Part shown: positions 22,710 to 31,769 of the stretch, in pieces | Numbering within the stretch: position 1 is the stretch's first letter | Layout of the letters: each line of letters starts with the position of its first letter | Origin: Streptomyces sp. NTH33 | GTDB lineage: Bacteria; Actinomycetota; Actinomycetes; Streptomycetales; Streptomycetaceae | Direction of reading: 5' to 3' | NCBI RefSeq assembly: GCF_003236365.1 | Contig: NZ_POTZ01000007.1 | Span: 1-40,815 of the forward strand | Length of the DNA stretch: 40,815 nucleotides | The notes under the pieces: model-generated | What the model was told of the DNA's origin: nothing | The model's database searches: none | The model's input: the letters and a program-made list of their open reading frames with translations, nothing else | Position numbers and translations under genes: made by a program

Positions 22710-25429
22710 ACGCTGACACCCGAACCGTCGGCCCGGTCGTGGACACCACCACTCTGCGCAGGCCGCTCCCCGGCCACCCGGAGGTGGACTTCGTCTCCCT
22801 GCCCGCCGCGCAGGAGGCCGGAGCCGGTCCGCTGAGCAAGCTGCCCTACTCGTCGCGGATCCTGGCGGAGCACATCCTGCGGACCGAGTCCCCCGCCGAA
22901 GCACGGGAACAACTACGCCACCTCGTCGCCGCCGCGACGGACATCACCACCCTGCCGGGCACCGTCGCGCTGCGCCCCCAGCGGGTGCTGTTGCAGGACG
23001 CCTCCGGCATACCGGTCCTCGCGGACCTTGTCGTCCTGCGAGAGACCGTCGCCGCGGCGGGAGGCGATCCGGCCCTGGTCGCACCCCGCATCGGCATGGA
23101 CCTGGTGGTTGACCACGCACTGGAGGTCGACGAGTACGGTCATGCCGGCGCCGCCGCGCGGAATCTGCGGCTCGAGCGGGAACGGCATGCCGACCGGTAC
23201 CAATTCCTCGACCAGGTCGCCGAACGGATTCCCCGCCTGCGGGTCGTCCCGCCCGGGCTCGGCATCTGCCATCAGCTCAATCTCGAGGTATTGGCGCAAG
23301 TGGTGTGCCTCGGCGAGCCGGCGAACGGGCGCCGGCTCGCCGGATTCGACTCCGTGCTCGGCACCGACAGCCACACCACCATGATCAACGCGCTGGGCGT
23401 GGCGGGCTGGGGCGTCGGGGGCATCGAGGCCACCGCCGCCGTGCTGGGTCAGCCGGTCACGTTCCCCGCCCCGCAGGTGGTGGGCGTACGTCTGTCGGGC
23501 CGGCTCGGTGAGGGGGCGCTCGCCACCGATATCGCGCTCCGCCTGGCCGAGATGCTACGCGCGATCGGCGTCGTGGGCCGTGTTGTAGAGTTCACCGGCC
23601 CCGCGGTCGGAACCCTCACCGTGGGCGACCGGGCGACCATCGCCAACATGGCGCCGGAATACGGTGCCACCATGGCGTTTTTTCCGTCCGACCGCGCGAC
23701 CCTGGCCTACCTCCGCGCGACCGGACGCCCCGAGCAACATGTCGCCTTGGCCGAGGCGTTCCTTACCGCGCAGGGCATGCTCGCCACGCCCGGCGCTCCG
23801 GAGCCGCGGTTCGCCACAACCGTCGACCTGGACCTGAGCTCGGTGGGCCGTTCCATGGCCGGCCCGGCCCGGCCCCATCAGCGGCTCCGCCTGGACCAGG
23901 TGCCGGCCGGTACGGGATCCCCGCGGACGGACGCAGCCAGGGCCCGCACGCGGCTGCGCGACGGCGACATCGTGATCGCCGCGATCACCAGTTGCACCAA
24001 CACGTCCAACCCCCGTGCCATGGCGGCCGCCGGGCTGCTGGCCCGCAACGCCGTGGCACGCGGAATGGCGGTGCCGCCATGGGTCAAGACCTCCCTGGCG
24101 CCCGGTTCGCACTCCGCTTCCCGCATGCTGGCCGGCACCGGGCTGCAGGAGGCCCTGGACCGGCTCGGCTTCCATGTGGTGGGGCACGGCTGCGCCACCT
24201 GCATGGGGAATTCCGGTCCCCTGTCCGGCGACACCGAGGAAGAGATCGTGGCACGGGACGTGGCCGTCGCCGCCGTCCTGTCCGGCAATCGGAACTTCCC
24301 CGGCCGCGTCCATCCCCGCGTGCCGGCAGCCTATCTGGCCTCACCACCGCTGGTGGTGGCCGCGGCGCTCGCCGGATCCGTCCTGGTCGACCTCGAGAGA
24401 GATCCTCTCGGATTCGACGCTGCCGGACGACCGGTCCACCTCCACGAACTGTGGCCCTCCGCCCAGGAGATCGACAGCCTCGTGGAAAGCCCCGTGGCGC
24501 GTGCGGCACTGGGCGCCGCCGCACGACTGCTGCCGGTCGCCCCACACGTCCCCACCGACTCCCCCCACTTCACCGAATCCCTGCACTCCGCCGACTCCAC
24601 CGGTGAGAGGGGCCGCCTCTGGGGCGACGTGAGCGGCAGCATCCGTCGCCCGCCGTTCGCCGACCTGGCGGCCGCGGGATTCGGGCAGGTCGGCACGGTC
24701 CACGGCGACCTGCTCGGCGCCCGGCAGCTGCTCCTGCTGGGCGACGGTGTGACGACGGACGACATCTCCCCCGTCTCACGCATCGCCCCCGACTCCGCGG
24801 CCGGACGCTGGCTGCTCGAGCGCAACGTGGCTCCGGACCAGCTCGGCAGCTTCAGCAGCCGGCGCCTCAACCATGACGTCATGCTCCGCGGCGGTTTCGC
24901 CAACCACCGGCTGAACAACAGACTCACACCCGGTCACCCCGGTGGACTCACCCGCGTCTTCCCCGAGGGAAACATCGTCCCGGTGCACGAGGCCGCCGCC
25001 CGCTACCGTCGTCGGGGCGAGCCCGTCGTGGTCGTGGCGGGCGCGTCCTACGGGGCGGGCTCCGCACGTGACTGGGCGGCGAAGGTCACCCGTCTCCTGG
25101 GCGTGCGCGCCGTGCTCGCCGCGGGCTTCGAGAGGATCCACCGCACCAACCTCGTGGCCCTGGGCGTCCTTCCCCTGCAGATCGACCCGCAGACGGTCAC
25201 GTCACTGAGCGGCTCCGAGACGCTCGATCTCATCGGCATGGACGCCGGTTCCGTCCCGGGCGGCACAGTAACGGTACGCATCCACCGGGGCAACGGTGTG
25301 GTGGACGAGGTGATCGCCCGAGCCCGGATCGACACACCCACGGAGGCCGGCTGGCTACGGTCCGGCGGCCTGATACCCGGCCTCGTCGCCGAGGCGGCAG
25401 ACCGCCCCGCGAAGGACAGCCGGCCCTGA
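22706..25429 (+). CDS. Aconitase-family hydratase (AcnA-like)
   Basis: A 907-residue protein, full length for the AcnA type. The 4Fe-4S ligands are Cys430 (ITSCTNTSNP), Cys496 and Cys499 (HGCATCMGNSG), with spacing like that of E. coli AcnA. GTDSHTTMINALGVAGWGVGG and the swivel-domain motif GASYGAGSARDWAAK are present. The GTG start overlaps the lyase stop. Aconitases isomerise citrate; relatives hydrate maleate, citraconate or isopropylmalate. Being the third gene of a CoA-transferase/lyase operon beside a gentisate pathway, it may hydrate maleate to D-malate, the step after maleylpyruvate hydrolysis. It could also be an ordinary aconitase feeding citrate to the lyase. A Pro/Ser/His-rich linker (about 610-640) is less conserved. 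Confidence 0.83.
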   Translation: MNADTRTVGPVVDTTTLRRPLPGHPEVDFVSLPAAQEAGAGPLSKLPYSSRILAEHILRTESPAEAREQLRHLVAAATDITTLPGTVALRPQRVLLQDASGIPVLADLVVLRETVAAAGGDPALVAPRIGMDLVVDHALEVDEYGHAGAAARNLRLERERHADRYQFLDQVAERIPRLRVVPPGLGICHQLNLEVLAQVVCLGEPANGRRLAGFDSVLGTDSHTTMINALGVAGWGVGGIEATAAVLGQPVTFPAPQVVGVRLSGRLGEGALATDIALRLAEMLRAIGVVGRVVEFTGPAVGTLTVGDRATIANMAPEYGATMAFFPSDRATLAYLRATGRPEQHVALAEAFLTAQGMLATPGAPEPRFATTVDLDLSSVGRSMAGPARPHQRLRLDQVPAGTGSPRTDAARARTRLRDGDIVIAAITSCTNTSNPRAMAAAGLLARNAVARGMAVPPWVKTSLAPGSHSASRMLAGTGLQEALDRLGFHVVGHGCATCMGNSGPLSGDTEEEIVARDVAVAAVLSGNRNFPGRVHPRVPAAYLASPPLVVAAALAGSVLVDLERDPLGFDAAGRPVHLHELWPSAQEIDSLVESPVARAALGAAARLLPVAPHVPTDSPHFTESLHSADSTGERGRLWGDVSGSIRRPPFADLAAAGFGQVGTVHGDLLGARQLLLLGDGVTTDDISPVSRIAPDSAAGRWLLERNVAPDQLGSFSSRRLNHDVMLRGGFANHRLNNRLTPGHPGGLTRVFPEGNIVPVHEAAARYRRRGEPVVVVAGASYGAGSARDWAAKVTRLLGVRAVLAAGFERIHRTNLVALGVLPLQIDPQTVTSLSGSETLDLIGMDAGSVPGGTVTVRIHRGNGVVDEVIARARIDTPTEAGWLRSGGLIPGLVAEAADRPAKDSRP

Positions 25430-25465
25430 CCCGCAGGACGGAACGTTCACCACAGGAGTGAGTTG

Positions 25466-26266
25466 ATGGCCCATCACGCAGTGGAACACGACGATGCCAA
25501 GCGGACCGTCCTCGGCCGCGCGTTCGAGATCCTGGACTGTCTTGCCGGCGGTCATGAGATGACGGTGGCGGGGATCTGCGCGGACACCGGGCTGCCTCCC
25601 GCGACCGTGCACCGGCTGCTGTCCGCTCTCGTGGAGTGGGAAGCCGCCGAGCGCGTGGCGCGCGGGCAATACCGCCTCGGGCCGCGTATCTGGCGGCTCG
25701 GCATCGGCGCCCCGCAACCGCGGCGGCTGCGGGAGCTCGCCCAGCCCTACCTCGTGGAATTGCACCTCGTGACGCGGGGCACCGCGTACCTCGGCGTGCG
25801 CGACGGAGCGAACGCGATGTTCGCCGACCGCATCACCCGGGTGAAATCCACGCCCGGCTCGTCCCGGGCGACCCGGAGGATGCCGCTGCAGGCAACCGGC
25901 TGCGGGCTGGTGCTGCTCGCCTACAGCGACGACGCCTGGGGGGAGTTGTGCGACGCGGCGGCGCACTCCGATCAGCTCGCCGCCACGCTGCCCGGCCTGC
26001 GGGGCCTCCTTGACGAGATCCGCCGTCAGGGCTTCGGTGTCTCCCGCGACGACGGCCTGCCCGGACGCACCTCGGTGGCAGCGCCGGTCTTCGGTGAAGA
26101 CGGCGGCGTCGCCGCCAGTGTTGCGGTCTCGTTCCCCGAGACGCGGATCCCGGACCCGCGGACGGTTGTGCCGCGCGTGCTCGGCGCCGCACGTGCCATC
26201 AGCGCGGACCTGGCGCATCGGTACGGCCACGCCGCGTCTCCCGGTGTCACCGCAACGCTTCGATGA
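25466..26266 (+). CDS. IclR-family transcriptional regulator
   Basis: A 266-residue IclR protein. The winged helix contains VLGRAFEILDCLAGGHEMTV and the recognition helix GLPPATVHRLLSALVEW. The effector domain starts near residue 90 (LRELAQPYLVELHLVTRG) and contains GCGLVLLAYSDD and SRDDGLPGRTSVAAPVFG. ATG 25466 is preferred over TTG 25463 because AGGAG lies 7 bases upstream. It follows the aconitase gene after 36 bases and may be transcribed with it, or control that operon. Its 3' end overlaps the convergent LysR gene by 20 bases. Its effector is unknown. Confidence 0.83.
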   Translation: MAHHAVEHDDAKRTVLGRAFEILDCLAGGHEMTVAGICADTGLPPATVHRLLSALVEWEAAERVARGQYRLGPRIWRLGIGAPQPRRLRELAQPYLVELHLVTRGTAYLGVRDGANAMFADRITRVKSTPGSSRATRRMPLQATGCGLVLLAYSDDAWGELCDAAAHSDQLAATLPGLRGLLDEIRRQGFGVSRDDGLPGRTSVAAPVFGEDGGVAASVAVSFPETRIPDPRTVVPRVLGAARAISADLAHRYGHAASPGVTATLR

Positions 26267-27137
26267 GCGACGTACGGAACCAGTCGAACTCCGCGGAGGG
26301 CAGTTGCCGGCGGACCGTGTAGAGCGCCGACTCGCTGATCGGCACGTCGAACGGAAGCTTGAACTTCCGTAGCAGGCCGTTGGACTCGAAGCGCTGCGCC
26401 ACGATCTCGGGTGCGAACGACAGCAGCTCGGTGTCGGCCAGGACGGCCGGCAGCCCGGGGAACGACGGCACGACGACCGAGACCGACCGGGCGATCCCGA
26501 GCTCACTGATCCGCAGGTCGTAGGAGCGATGGCCGGTTTCCGCGGCCACGCCGACGTGCTTCTCCGCCTCGAATTCCGCGAGGGTGGGGGCAGCGCTGAT
26601 CCGGGGGTGGTCGGGGGCGCAGACGCCGACGTAGGCCTGGGTGAACAGCGGTTCGCGCAGCAGGTCGGGGGCGTCGATCCGGGTGGCGCAGATGACCGCG
26701 TCGGCCTGTCCGGACCGTAGCTCCTGGACCACGGTCGAGATGGTCAGCGCTCCAACATCGATCACCACCTGCGGCGCCTCGGCCCGGATCCGGTGCAGGA
26801 TCCGCGGCAGAAGCCCGGTCACCCCCACATCGGTCAGGCGCAGGCGGAAGGTCCTCGTCGAGTTCTCGGGCCGGAAGCGGGACGCATGAGACATCACGTC
26901 GTCCATGGACTCGATGAGCTGCCGCAGCCGGGGGTAGAGGTCCTCGGCGACGGCGGTCGGTTCCAGCCGGTGTCCGCGCCGCAGGAACAACGGGTCATTG
27001 AACAGGTTCCTCAGCCGCCGCAGGGCGTAGCTCACCGACGGCTGACTGATGTACATGCGCTCGGCTGTGGCGGTGACGCTGGCGGTCTCATAGATGAGCA
27101 CGAAGGCGCGGACCATCCCGAGGTCGTAGCTGGCCAT
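26247..27137 (-). CDS. LysR-family transcriptional regulator of the benzoylformate region
   Basis: A 296-residue LysR protein. The N-terminal HTH is MVRAFVLIYETASVTATAER then MYISQPSVSYALRRLRNLF; the effector domain (about 90-290) follows with FRLRLTDVGVTGLLPRI and PDHPRISAAPTLAEFE. I start it at ATG 27137 because a good promoter (-35 TTGAAC, -10 TATGTT) places transcription at this codon, so the message would be leaderless. An upstream in-frame ATG at 27158 lies inside the operator. It is divergent from benzoylformate decarboxylase and likely controls it, with mandelate, benzoylformate or a related acid as possible inducer. Confidence 0.85.
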   Translation of the reverse strand: MASYDLGMVRAFVLIYETASVTATAERMYISQPSVSYALRRLRNLFNDPLFLRRGHRLEPTAVAEDLYPRLRQLIESMDDVMSHASRFRPENSTRTFRLRLTDVGVTGLLPRILHRIRAEAPQVVIDVGALTISTVVQELRSGQADAVICATRIDAPDLLREPLFTQAYVGVCAPDHPRISAAPTLAEFEAEKHVGVAAETGHRSYDLRISELGIARSVSVVVPSFPGLPAVLADTELLSFAPEIVAQRFESNGLLRKFKLPFDVPISESALYTVRRQLPSAEFDWFRTSLIEALR

Positions 27138-27144
27138 GGCATGC

Positions 27145-27173
27145 AACATAGATGTCATCTATGCAGGGTTCAA
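27145..27173 (-). promoter_or_regulatory. LysR gene promoter with embedded operator
   Basis: On the minus strand -35 TTGAAC (27173-27168) and -10 TATGTT (27150-27145) are exactly 17 bases apart. The perfect palindrome CATAGATG-T-CATCTATG (27147-27163) fills the spacer and covers most of the -10 box, so a bound protein would block RNA polymerase. This suits LysR autorepression. Confidence 0.65.
27147..27163. promoter_or_regulatory. Perfect 8-1-8 palindromic operator
   Basis: CATAGATG-T-CATCTATG lies between the divergent LysR gene and mdlC. It contains the T-N11-A spacing typical of LysR sites and is AT-rich in a very GC-rich window. Confidence 0.7.
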
Positions 27174-27254
27174 GATTTCGTTGTTGGGCCGGATATGACG
27201 CGCTCTTAACCTTGCCGAAACGAGGCGCACCAGGCCCGTGTGAGAGGGAGATCA

Positions 27255-28832
27255 ATGACGACCATTCGGGACGCGGCGTTCAGTCTGCTCCGCCGTCACG
27301 GCATGACCATGATGTTCGGTAACCCGGGCTCGAACGAGCTGCGCTTCCTCCAGGACTTCCCGAGCGACTTCCGCTACATCCTCGGTCTGCACGAAGGCGC
27401 CGTGATGGCGATGGCCGACGGCTACGCCCAGGCGAGCGGCCGGGCGCCCCTGGTGAGTCTGCACTCGGCTGCCGGCACGGGCAGTTCGATGGGCGTGCTG
27501 TCCAACACTGTCTATTCGAAGTCGCCGGTCGTGGTGCTGTCCGGGCAGCAGGTGCGGGACACGGTCGGCCAGGAGGTCATGGTCGCGAGTCATGACGCCG
27601 CCCAGTTGCCGAGGCCGCTGTCGAAGTGGAGCACCGAGCCGCTCAGTTCCGGCGATGTCGTCCGGTCCCTCGCCCAGGCGATTCACCTCGCCAACCTCGC
27701 TCCGAAGGGCCCAACTCACATCTCTGTTCCCTACGACGACTGGGACCAGGACGCCGGCGAGAACCCCGACTTCGTCGTCCGGCGCGCCGTCACCGACGCG
27801 ACGGCGCTCGCCGACCGGCACCTCGCCGAGATCACCGCGAGTCTCGACGCCGCCCGCAGTCCGGTGCTCGTCCTTGGGCCGGAGGTCGACGCGCGACATG
27901 CCAACGGTGACGCCGTGCGGCTGGCCGAGCGTCTTGGCGCGCCGGTCTGGATCGCGCCGTCCCCGGCGCGCTGCCCGTTCCCCACGACGCACCCACTGTT
28001 CCAGGGCGTCCTGCCGGCGAACGTCACCGGGATCGCGAAACTGCTGGCCGGCCACGACGTGGTGCTCGTCCTCGGCGCTCCGGTGTTCCGGTACCACCAC
28101 CAGCACCCGGGCCGGTATCTGGCCGACAGTTCGCGGCTGATCCACATCTCGGACGACCCGTCGGAGGTGACCCGCGCACCGTTCGGGGACGCCTACCTGG
28201 CCCCGGTCGACGATGCCGTGGCCCGCCTCGCCGACTCGGTCGCACCCCGGAGCACGCCTCCTCCGACGCGCGCCGACCGCACCGCCGGGCTCGACTGCCC
28301 GGACCGCATGCACCCGGACACGGTGTTCCGCACGATCTCCGCGCTGGCCCCCGAAGACGCGATCCACGTGGTCGAATCCACGTCGACGGCAGAAGCGTTC
28401 TGGTCCAACGTCGCGATACGGCACCAGGGCTCGTTCTACTCGGCGGCCGCCGGCGGCCTCGGGTTCGGGCTGCCGGCTGCTGTCGGTGTGCAGCTCGCAC
28501 AGCCCGGACGACACGTGGTCGCGTCCATCGGCGACGGCTCAGCGAACTTCGGGCTGGTCGGTCTGTGGACGGCGGCCCGGTACCGGATTCCGGTCACCTT
28601 CGTCATCCTCCGGAACGGCACGTACGGTGCCCTCGAGGGATTCGGACGACGGCTTTCAGCCACCGGACTCCCCGGCTTCGAGCTGCCCGACATCGACTTC
28701 GTCAGGCTCGCGAACGGCTACGGCGTCGCGGCCGAGTCCGTCTCCACGGAGGCGGACTTCCGCGACGCGCTGACGAAGGCGTTCGCCGCCGATGAGCCGG
28801 TGCTCATCGAAGCCCAGACGTTCTACGCGTAG
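27255..28832 (+). CDS. mdlC: Benzoylformate decarboxylase (ThDP-dependent)
   Basis: A 525-residue ThDP enzyme that decarboxylates benzoylformate to benzaldehyde. Active-site residues fall at the same numbers as in Pseudomonas putida MdlC: Ser26 (NPGSNE), Glu47 (LHEGAVMAMADGYAQ), His70 (SLHSAAGTG) and His281 (APVFRYHHQHPG). The cofactor motif is IGDGSANFGLVGLW followed by RNGTYG. ATG 27255 with GAGAGGGAGA upstream is preferred to GTG 27240. No mandelate dehydrogenase or racemase is in the window, so the cell either takes up benzoylformate or a related 2-oxo acid, or makes it elsewhere. The aldehyde dehydrogenase at 38872 could oxidise the product. Transporter genes follow directly. Confidence 0.9.
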   Translation: MTTIRDAAFSLLRRHGMTMMFGNPGSNELRFLQDFPSDFRYILGLHEGAVMAMADGYAQASGRAPLVSLHSAAGTGSSMGVLSNTVYSKSPVVVLSGQQVRDTVGQEVMVASHDAAQLPRPLSKWSTEPLSSGDVVRSLAQAIHLANLAPKGPTHISVPYDDWDQDAGENPDFVVRRAVTDATALADRHLAEITASLDAARSPVLVLGPEVDARHANGDAVRLAERLGAPVWIAPSPARCPFPTTHPLFQGVLPANVTGIAKLLAGHDVVLVLGAPVFRYHHQHPGRYLADSSRLIHISDDPSEVTRAPFGDAYLAPVDDAVARLADSVAPRSTPPPTRADRTAGLDCPDRMHPDTVFRTISALAPEDAIHVVESTSTAEAFWSNVAIRHQGSFYSAAAGGLGFGLPAAVGVQLAQPGRHVVASIGDGSANFGLVGLWTAARYRIPVTFVILRNGTYGALEGFGRRLSATGLPGFELPDIDFVRLANGYGVAAESVSTEADFRDALTKAFAADEPVLIEAQTFYA

Positions 28833-28850
28833 AGAGGCCTCCCCATCAGG

Positions 28851-29999
28851 ATGAAGATCACCATAGAGAACCTTCAGCTGCGGTACGGCGGCGTCGCTGC
28901 GATCAAGAACATGGATCTTGAGATCGGTGACCGTGAGTCCGTCGTGCTGCTCGGCAAGTCCGGCTGTGGCAAGACGAGCACGATGCGGTGCATCGCGGGG
29001 CTGGAGGAACCGACGGCGGGACGTATCACCATCGGCGACACCGTGGTGTTCGACGCCGAGGCCGGGATCAACCTCCCGCCGAACAAGCGCAACGTGGGCA
29101 TGGTCTTTCAGTCATACGCCGTCTGGCCGCACATGACGGTGTTCGAGAACGTCGCCTATTCCCTGAAACTGCAGAAGGTCGCCAAGGCCGAGATCAAGCA
29201 GCGGGTGGCCGAGGCCCTGGAGCTCGTCGGCCTGGAAAGCTTCGCGGACCGTGGGGCGAGCCTGCTGTCCGGTGGCCAGATGCAGCGGGTCGCGCTCGCC
29301 CGGAGCCTGGTCATGCGGCCTTCGGTGCTGCTGCTCGACGAGCCGTTGTCCAACCTGGACGCGCGGCTGCGCGATCGGCTCCGGGTCGAACTGCGCGAGA
29401 TCCAGCTCCGGCTGGGCCTGACCACTGTCTATGTGACCCACGACCAGCTCGAGGCGTTCGCACTGGCCGATCGCATCGCGCTCATGCAGGACGGCGTGAT
29501 CGTGCAGATGGACGCACCCGACGCGATGTACAACTCGCCGGCGAGCGCCTCCATCGCGCACTTCCTCGGTGTGGCGAACGTGCTCGACGTCGACGTCGCC
29601 AGCACCGGGACCGGGACCTGGACCCTGGCCGGCAGCGGCCTGCCGATCACGTCGACGGCTCCCGAACCCGGCCGCGGGAAGGGCGGGCTCAAGGCGTGCG
29701 TGCACAGCGAGGACGTGCGCCTGTCCGCGGAGCGGCCGGCCGGCCGCAACGTGTATCCCGCCACCGTCCTCGTGGCCGGCTTTCAGGGCGCGAGCACACG
29801 CTACGCGGTGAGCATCGATGGGAAGCTCGAGCTCGACGTACTCGCCTCGGCCCGCGGCAACACCCGGTTCGAGGTCGGAGCGCGGGTGTGGGTCTCGATC
29901 GATCCCGCCGCGGTCCAGGTCCTGCCGGAGACGGCTGTGGCTCCCGCGGCTCCCGGTGCGACGCGGCCCGCCGCGACCCTGGAAAGAGTGGGCTCATGA
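28851..29999 (+). CDS. ABC transporter ATPase (iron/putrescine type, FbpC-like)
   Basis: A 382-residue ATPase. Walker A is GKSGCGKT (35-42), the Q loop is VGMVFQSYAVWPHMTV, the signature is LLSGGQMQRVALARSLVM, Walker B is VLLLDEPLSNLD and the switch His is in VYVTHDQLEA. The C-terminal third is a TOBE/MOP-type regulatory domain (about 270-365). It begins 18 bases after mdlC and overlaps the permease start (ATGA). With the fused permease and lipoprotein it forms a complete importer. Family members carry Fe(III), thiamine, phosphonates or small carboxylates; the setting suggests the organic acid used by mdlC. Confidence 0.88.
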   Translation: MKITIENLQLRYGGVAAIKNMDLEIGDRESVVLLGKSGCGKTSTMRCIAGLEEPTAGRITIGDTVVFDAEAGINLPPNKRNVGMVFQSYAVWPHMTVFENVAYSLKLQKVAKAEIKQRVAEALELVGLESFADRGASLLSGGQMQRVALARSLVMRPSVLLLDEPLSNLDARLRDRLRVELREIQLRLGLTTVYVTHDQLEAFALADRIALMQDGVIVQMDAPDAMYNSPASASIAHFLGVANVLDVDVASTGTGTWTLAGSGLPITSTAPEPGRGKGGLKACVHSEDVRLSAERPAGRNVYPATVLVAGFQGASTRYAVSIDGKLELDVLASARGNTRFEVGARVWVSIDPAAVQVLPETAVAPAAPGATRPAATLERVGS

Positions 30000-31720
30000 C
30001 CTCGGCCCGCTCGGCGCTGACGCGCGCCCGTCGCGAGATCCCCGGCGGCATCATCGCCGTGGTGCTGGCGCTGCTGATCGTGCTGCCGGTGGCGTTCATC
30101 GTCGTCGCAGCCCTGACGACCGAGGTGCCCCGTCCCGGAAACGCGGGAATCGGCTCGTTCACGTCCGGCAACTTCGGGATCCTGGCGACGCAGAACGGGG
30201 TACGGAGCCTGCTGAACTCGGTGGGGATCGGCGCGGGCGCGGCGGTCGTGTCGCTCGTCATCGGCGCAAGCCTCGCGTTCATCGCGGCGCGCACCGACGC
30301 CCCGTGGCGGCGCTTCATCTTCATCGCGGGCATGGCGCCCATGTTCCTGCCGTCCATTGTCGGCTCGCTGGCGTGGTCCCTCCTGGCCAGTCCCACCGCT
30401 GGCTACCTCAACATCGCCCTGCGTGACCTCGGCGTCCCGGTCACGTTCGACGTCTACTCGTACGGCGGGCTCGTCTTCGTTCTCGGCGTCTACTACGCGC
30501 CGTACACGTTCATGCTCACGCACAGCTCGTTCTCCATGATGAACGCCGATCTGGAGGAAGCGTCCGCGGTCCACGGCGCGAGCCTGTGGAGCATGCTGCG
30601 CACCGTGACGCTGCCGCTGGCGGTCCCGGCCCTCGCTGGCGCGGCGATCCTGTCGTTCGCCCTGTCGTTGGAGAACTTCCCGGTCAACGCCATACTCGGG
30701 AACCCCGGTGGCATCGAGACCCTCCCGACGTACATCTACCACCTGATGGCCGCCTCACCCGTGCGGGCCAACGCCGCCGCGGGCATCGCCGTCGCGCTCA
30801 CGGCCGCCCTGCTGGTCGCGACCTACCTGCAGCAGCGGGTGGTCAACCGGAAGCGGTTCACCACGCTCTCCGGAAAGGGGAACCGGCCGCGTCCGGTGCC
30901 ACTGCGGTGGGGACGCCGGGTCGCGACGGGATTCGCGGTGCTGTATTTCGTGGTCTCCGTCGTGCTGCCGGTGCTCGCGCTGATCGTCACCTCGACATCG
31001 GGATCGGTGTACGTCAACCACATCGCCGACATGTTCAGCCGCGGGTTCACGCTGGAACGGCTGTCCGAGGCCATCGGCCAGCAGGACTTCCTCACGTCGA
31101 CCGTCAACTCGGTCGTGGTGGCCGTCGTCGCCGCGGTCCTGGGCACGACGATCGCGTTCTCCACATCGTACATCCGCTACCGGACGACATCGCGGCTCGG
31201 TCAACTGCTGGAACAGGTCAGCATGTCACCGCTGGCCATCCCTCAGGTCGTGCTCGGCATGGGCATCCTGTGGGCCTGGCTGATCCTCCCGGTCTCCTTG
31301 TACGGGACGATCGCGCTCCTGGCCGTCGCCACCGTCGCGGTGACGATGCCGCAGGCGTACCGGAGCGTGTCCTCGTCGATGCTGCAACTGGATCCCGACC
31401 TCGAGAACAGTGCCGTCCTCCTGGGCGCCCGCCGGTTCCGGGCCATCCGGAACGTCACCGTGCCGCTGATGCGCACCGGCATCGTGTCGACGCTTCTGCT
31501 CCTGCTCATGCTCGGCATGCGGGAGATGAGCGCCGTGCTGTTCCTCTACACCTCCGACACGCGGGTGCTGTCGATCCTTGTCTTCCAAAGTTTCGAGAAC
31601 GGCAGCCTCAGCTTCTCGGCGGCGATCAGTCTCGTCTTCGTCGTCGTCATCGCCGTGATCGCCGTCTCCGCACAGCTGGCCGCGGCCAGAGAGCGGCGCT
31701 TCAACGGTGCAGGCGCCTGA
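29996..31720 (+). CDS. ABC transporter permease, fused two-domain (FbpB-like)
   Basis: A 574-residue membrane protein with about 12 helices in two homologous halves. The first half starts with IIAVVLALLIVLPVAFIVVA and has the ATPase-docking loop EEASAVHGASLWSMLRTVTL. The second starts near ATGFAVLYFVVSVVLPVLAL and has ENSAVLLGARRFRAIRNVTV. One polypeptide thus supplies both permease subunits, as in FbpB and similar importers. ATG 29996 overlaps the ATPase stop. Confidence 0.88.
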   Translation: MTSARSALTRARREIPGGIIAVVLALLIVLPVAFIVVAALTTEVPRPGNAGIGSFTSGNFGILATQNGVRSLLNSVGIGAGAAVVSLVIGASLAFIAARTDAPWRRFIFIAGMAPMFLPSIVGSLAWSLLASPTAGYLNIALRDLGVPVTFDVYSYGGLVFVLGVYYAPYTFMLTHSSFSMMNADLEEASAVHGASLWSMLRTVTLPLAVPALAGAAILSFALSLENFPVNAILGNPGGIETLPTYIYHLMAASPVRANAAAGIAVALTAALLVATYLQQRVVNRKRFTTLSGKGNRPRPVPLRWGRRVATGFAVLYFVVSVVLPVLALIVTSTSGSVYVNHIADMFSRGFTLERLSEAIGQQDFLTSTVNSVVVAVVAAVLGTTIAFSTSYIRYRTTSRLGQLLEQVSMSPLAIPQVVLGMGILWAWLILPVSLYGTIALLAVATVAVTMPQAYRSVSSSMLQLDPDLENSAVLLGARRFRAIRNVTVPLMRTGIVSTLLLLLMLGMREMSAVLFLYTSDTRVLSILVFQSFENGSLSFSAAISLVFVVVIAVIAVSAQLAAARERRFNGAGA

Positions 31721-31769
31721 TCCGACGAATAGAGCATCCCCACCACCCAACCCGAAGAAAGGCAGATCC

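Noticed and set aside
22706-25429. Aconitase gene as simply the housekeeping enzyme
   Set aside because: Not excluded, but the gene overlaps a CoA-transferase/lyase pair in a catabolic region near the telomere, which is not where a core TCA gene is expected.
28988-31720. 910-codon frame joining ATPase and permease
   Set aside because: The first 336 codons are a shadow of the ATPase gene; the permease starts at 29996 with an ATGA overlap.
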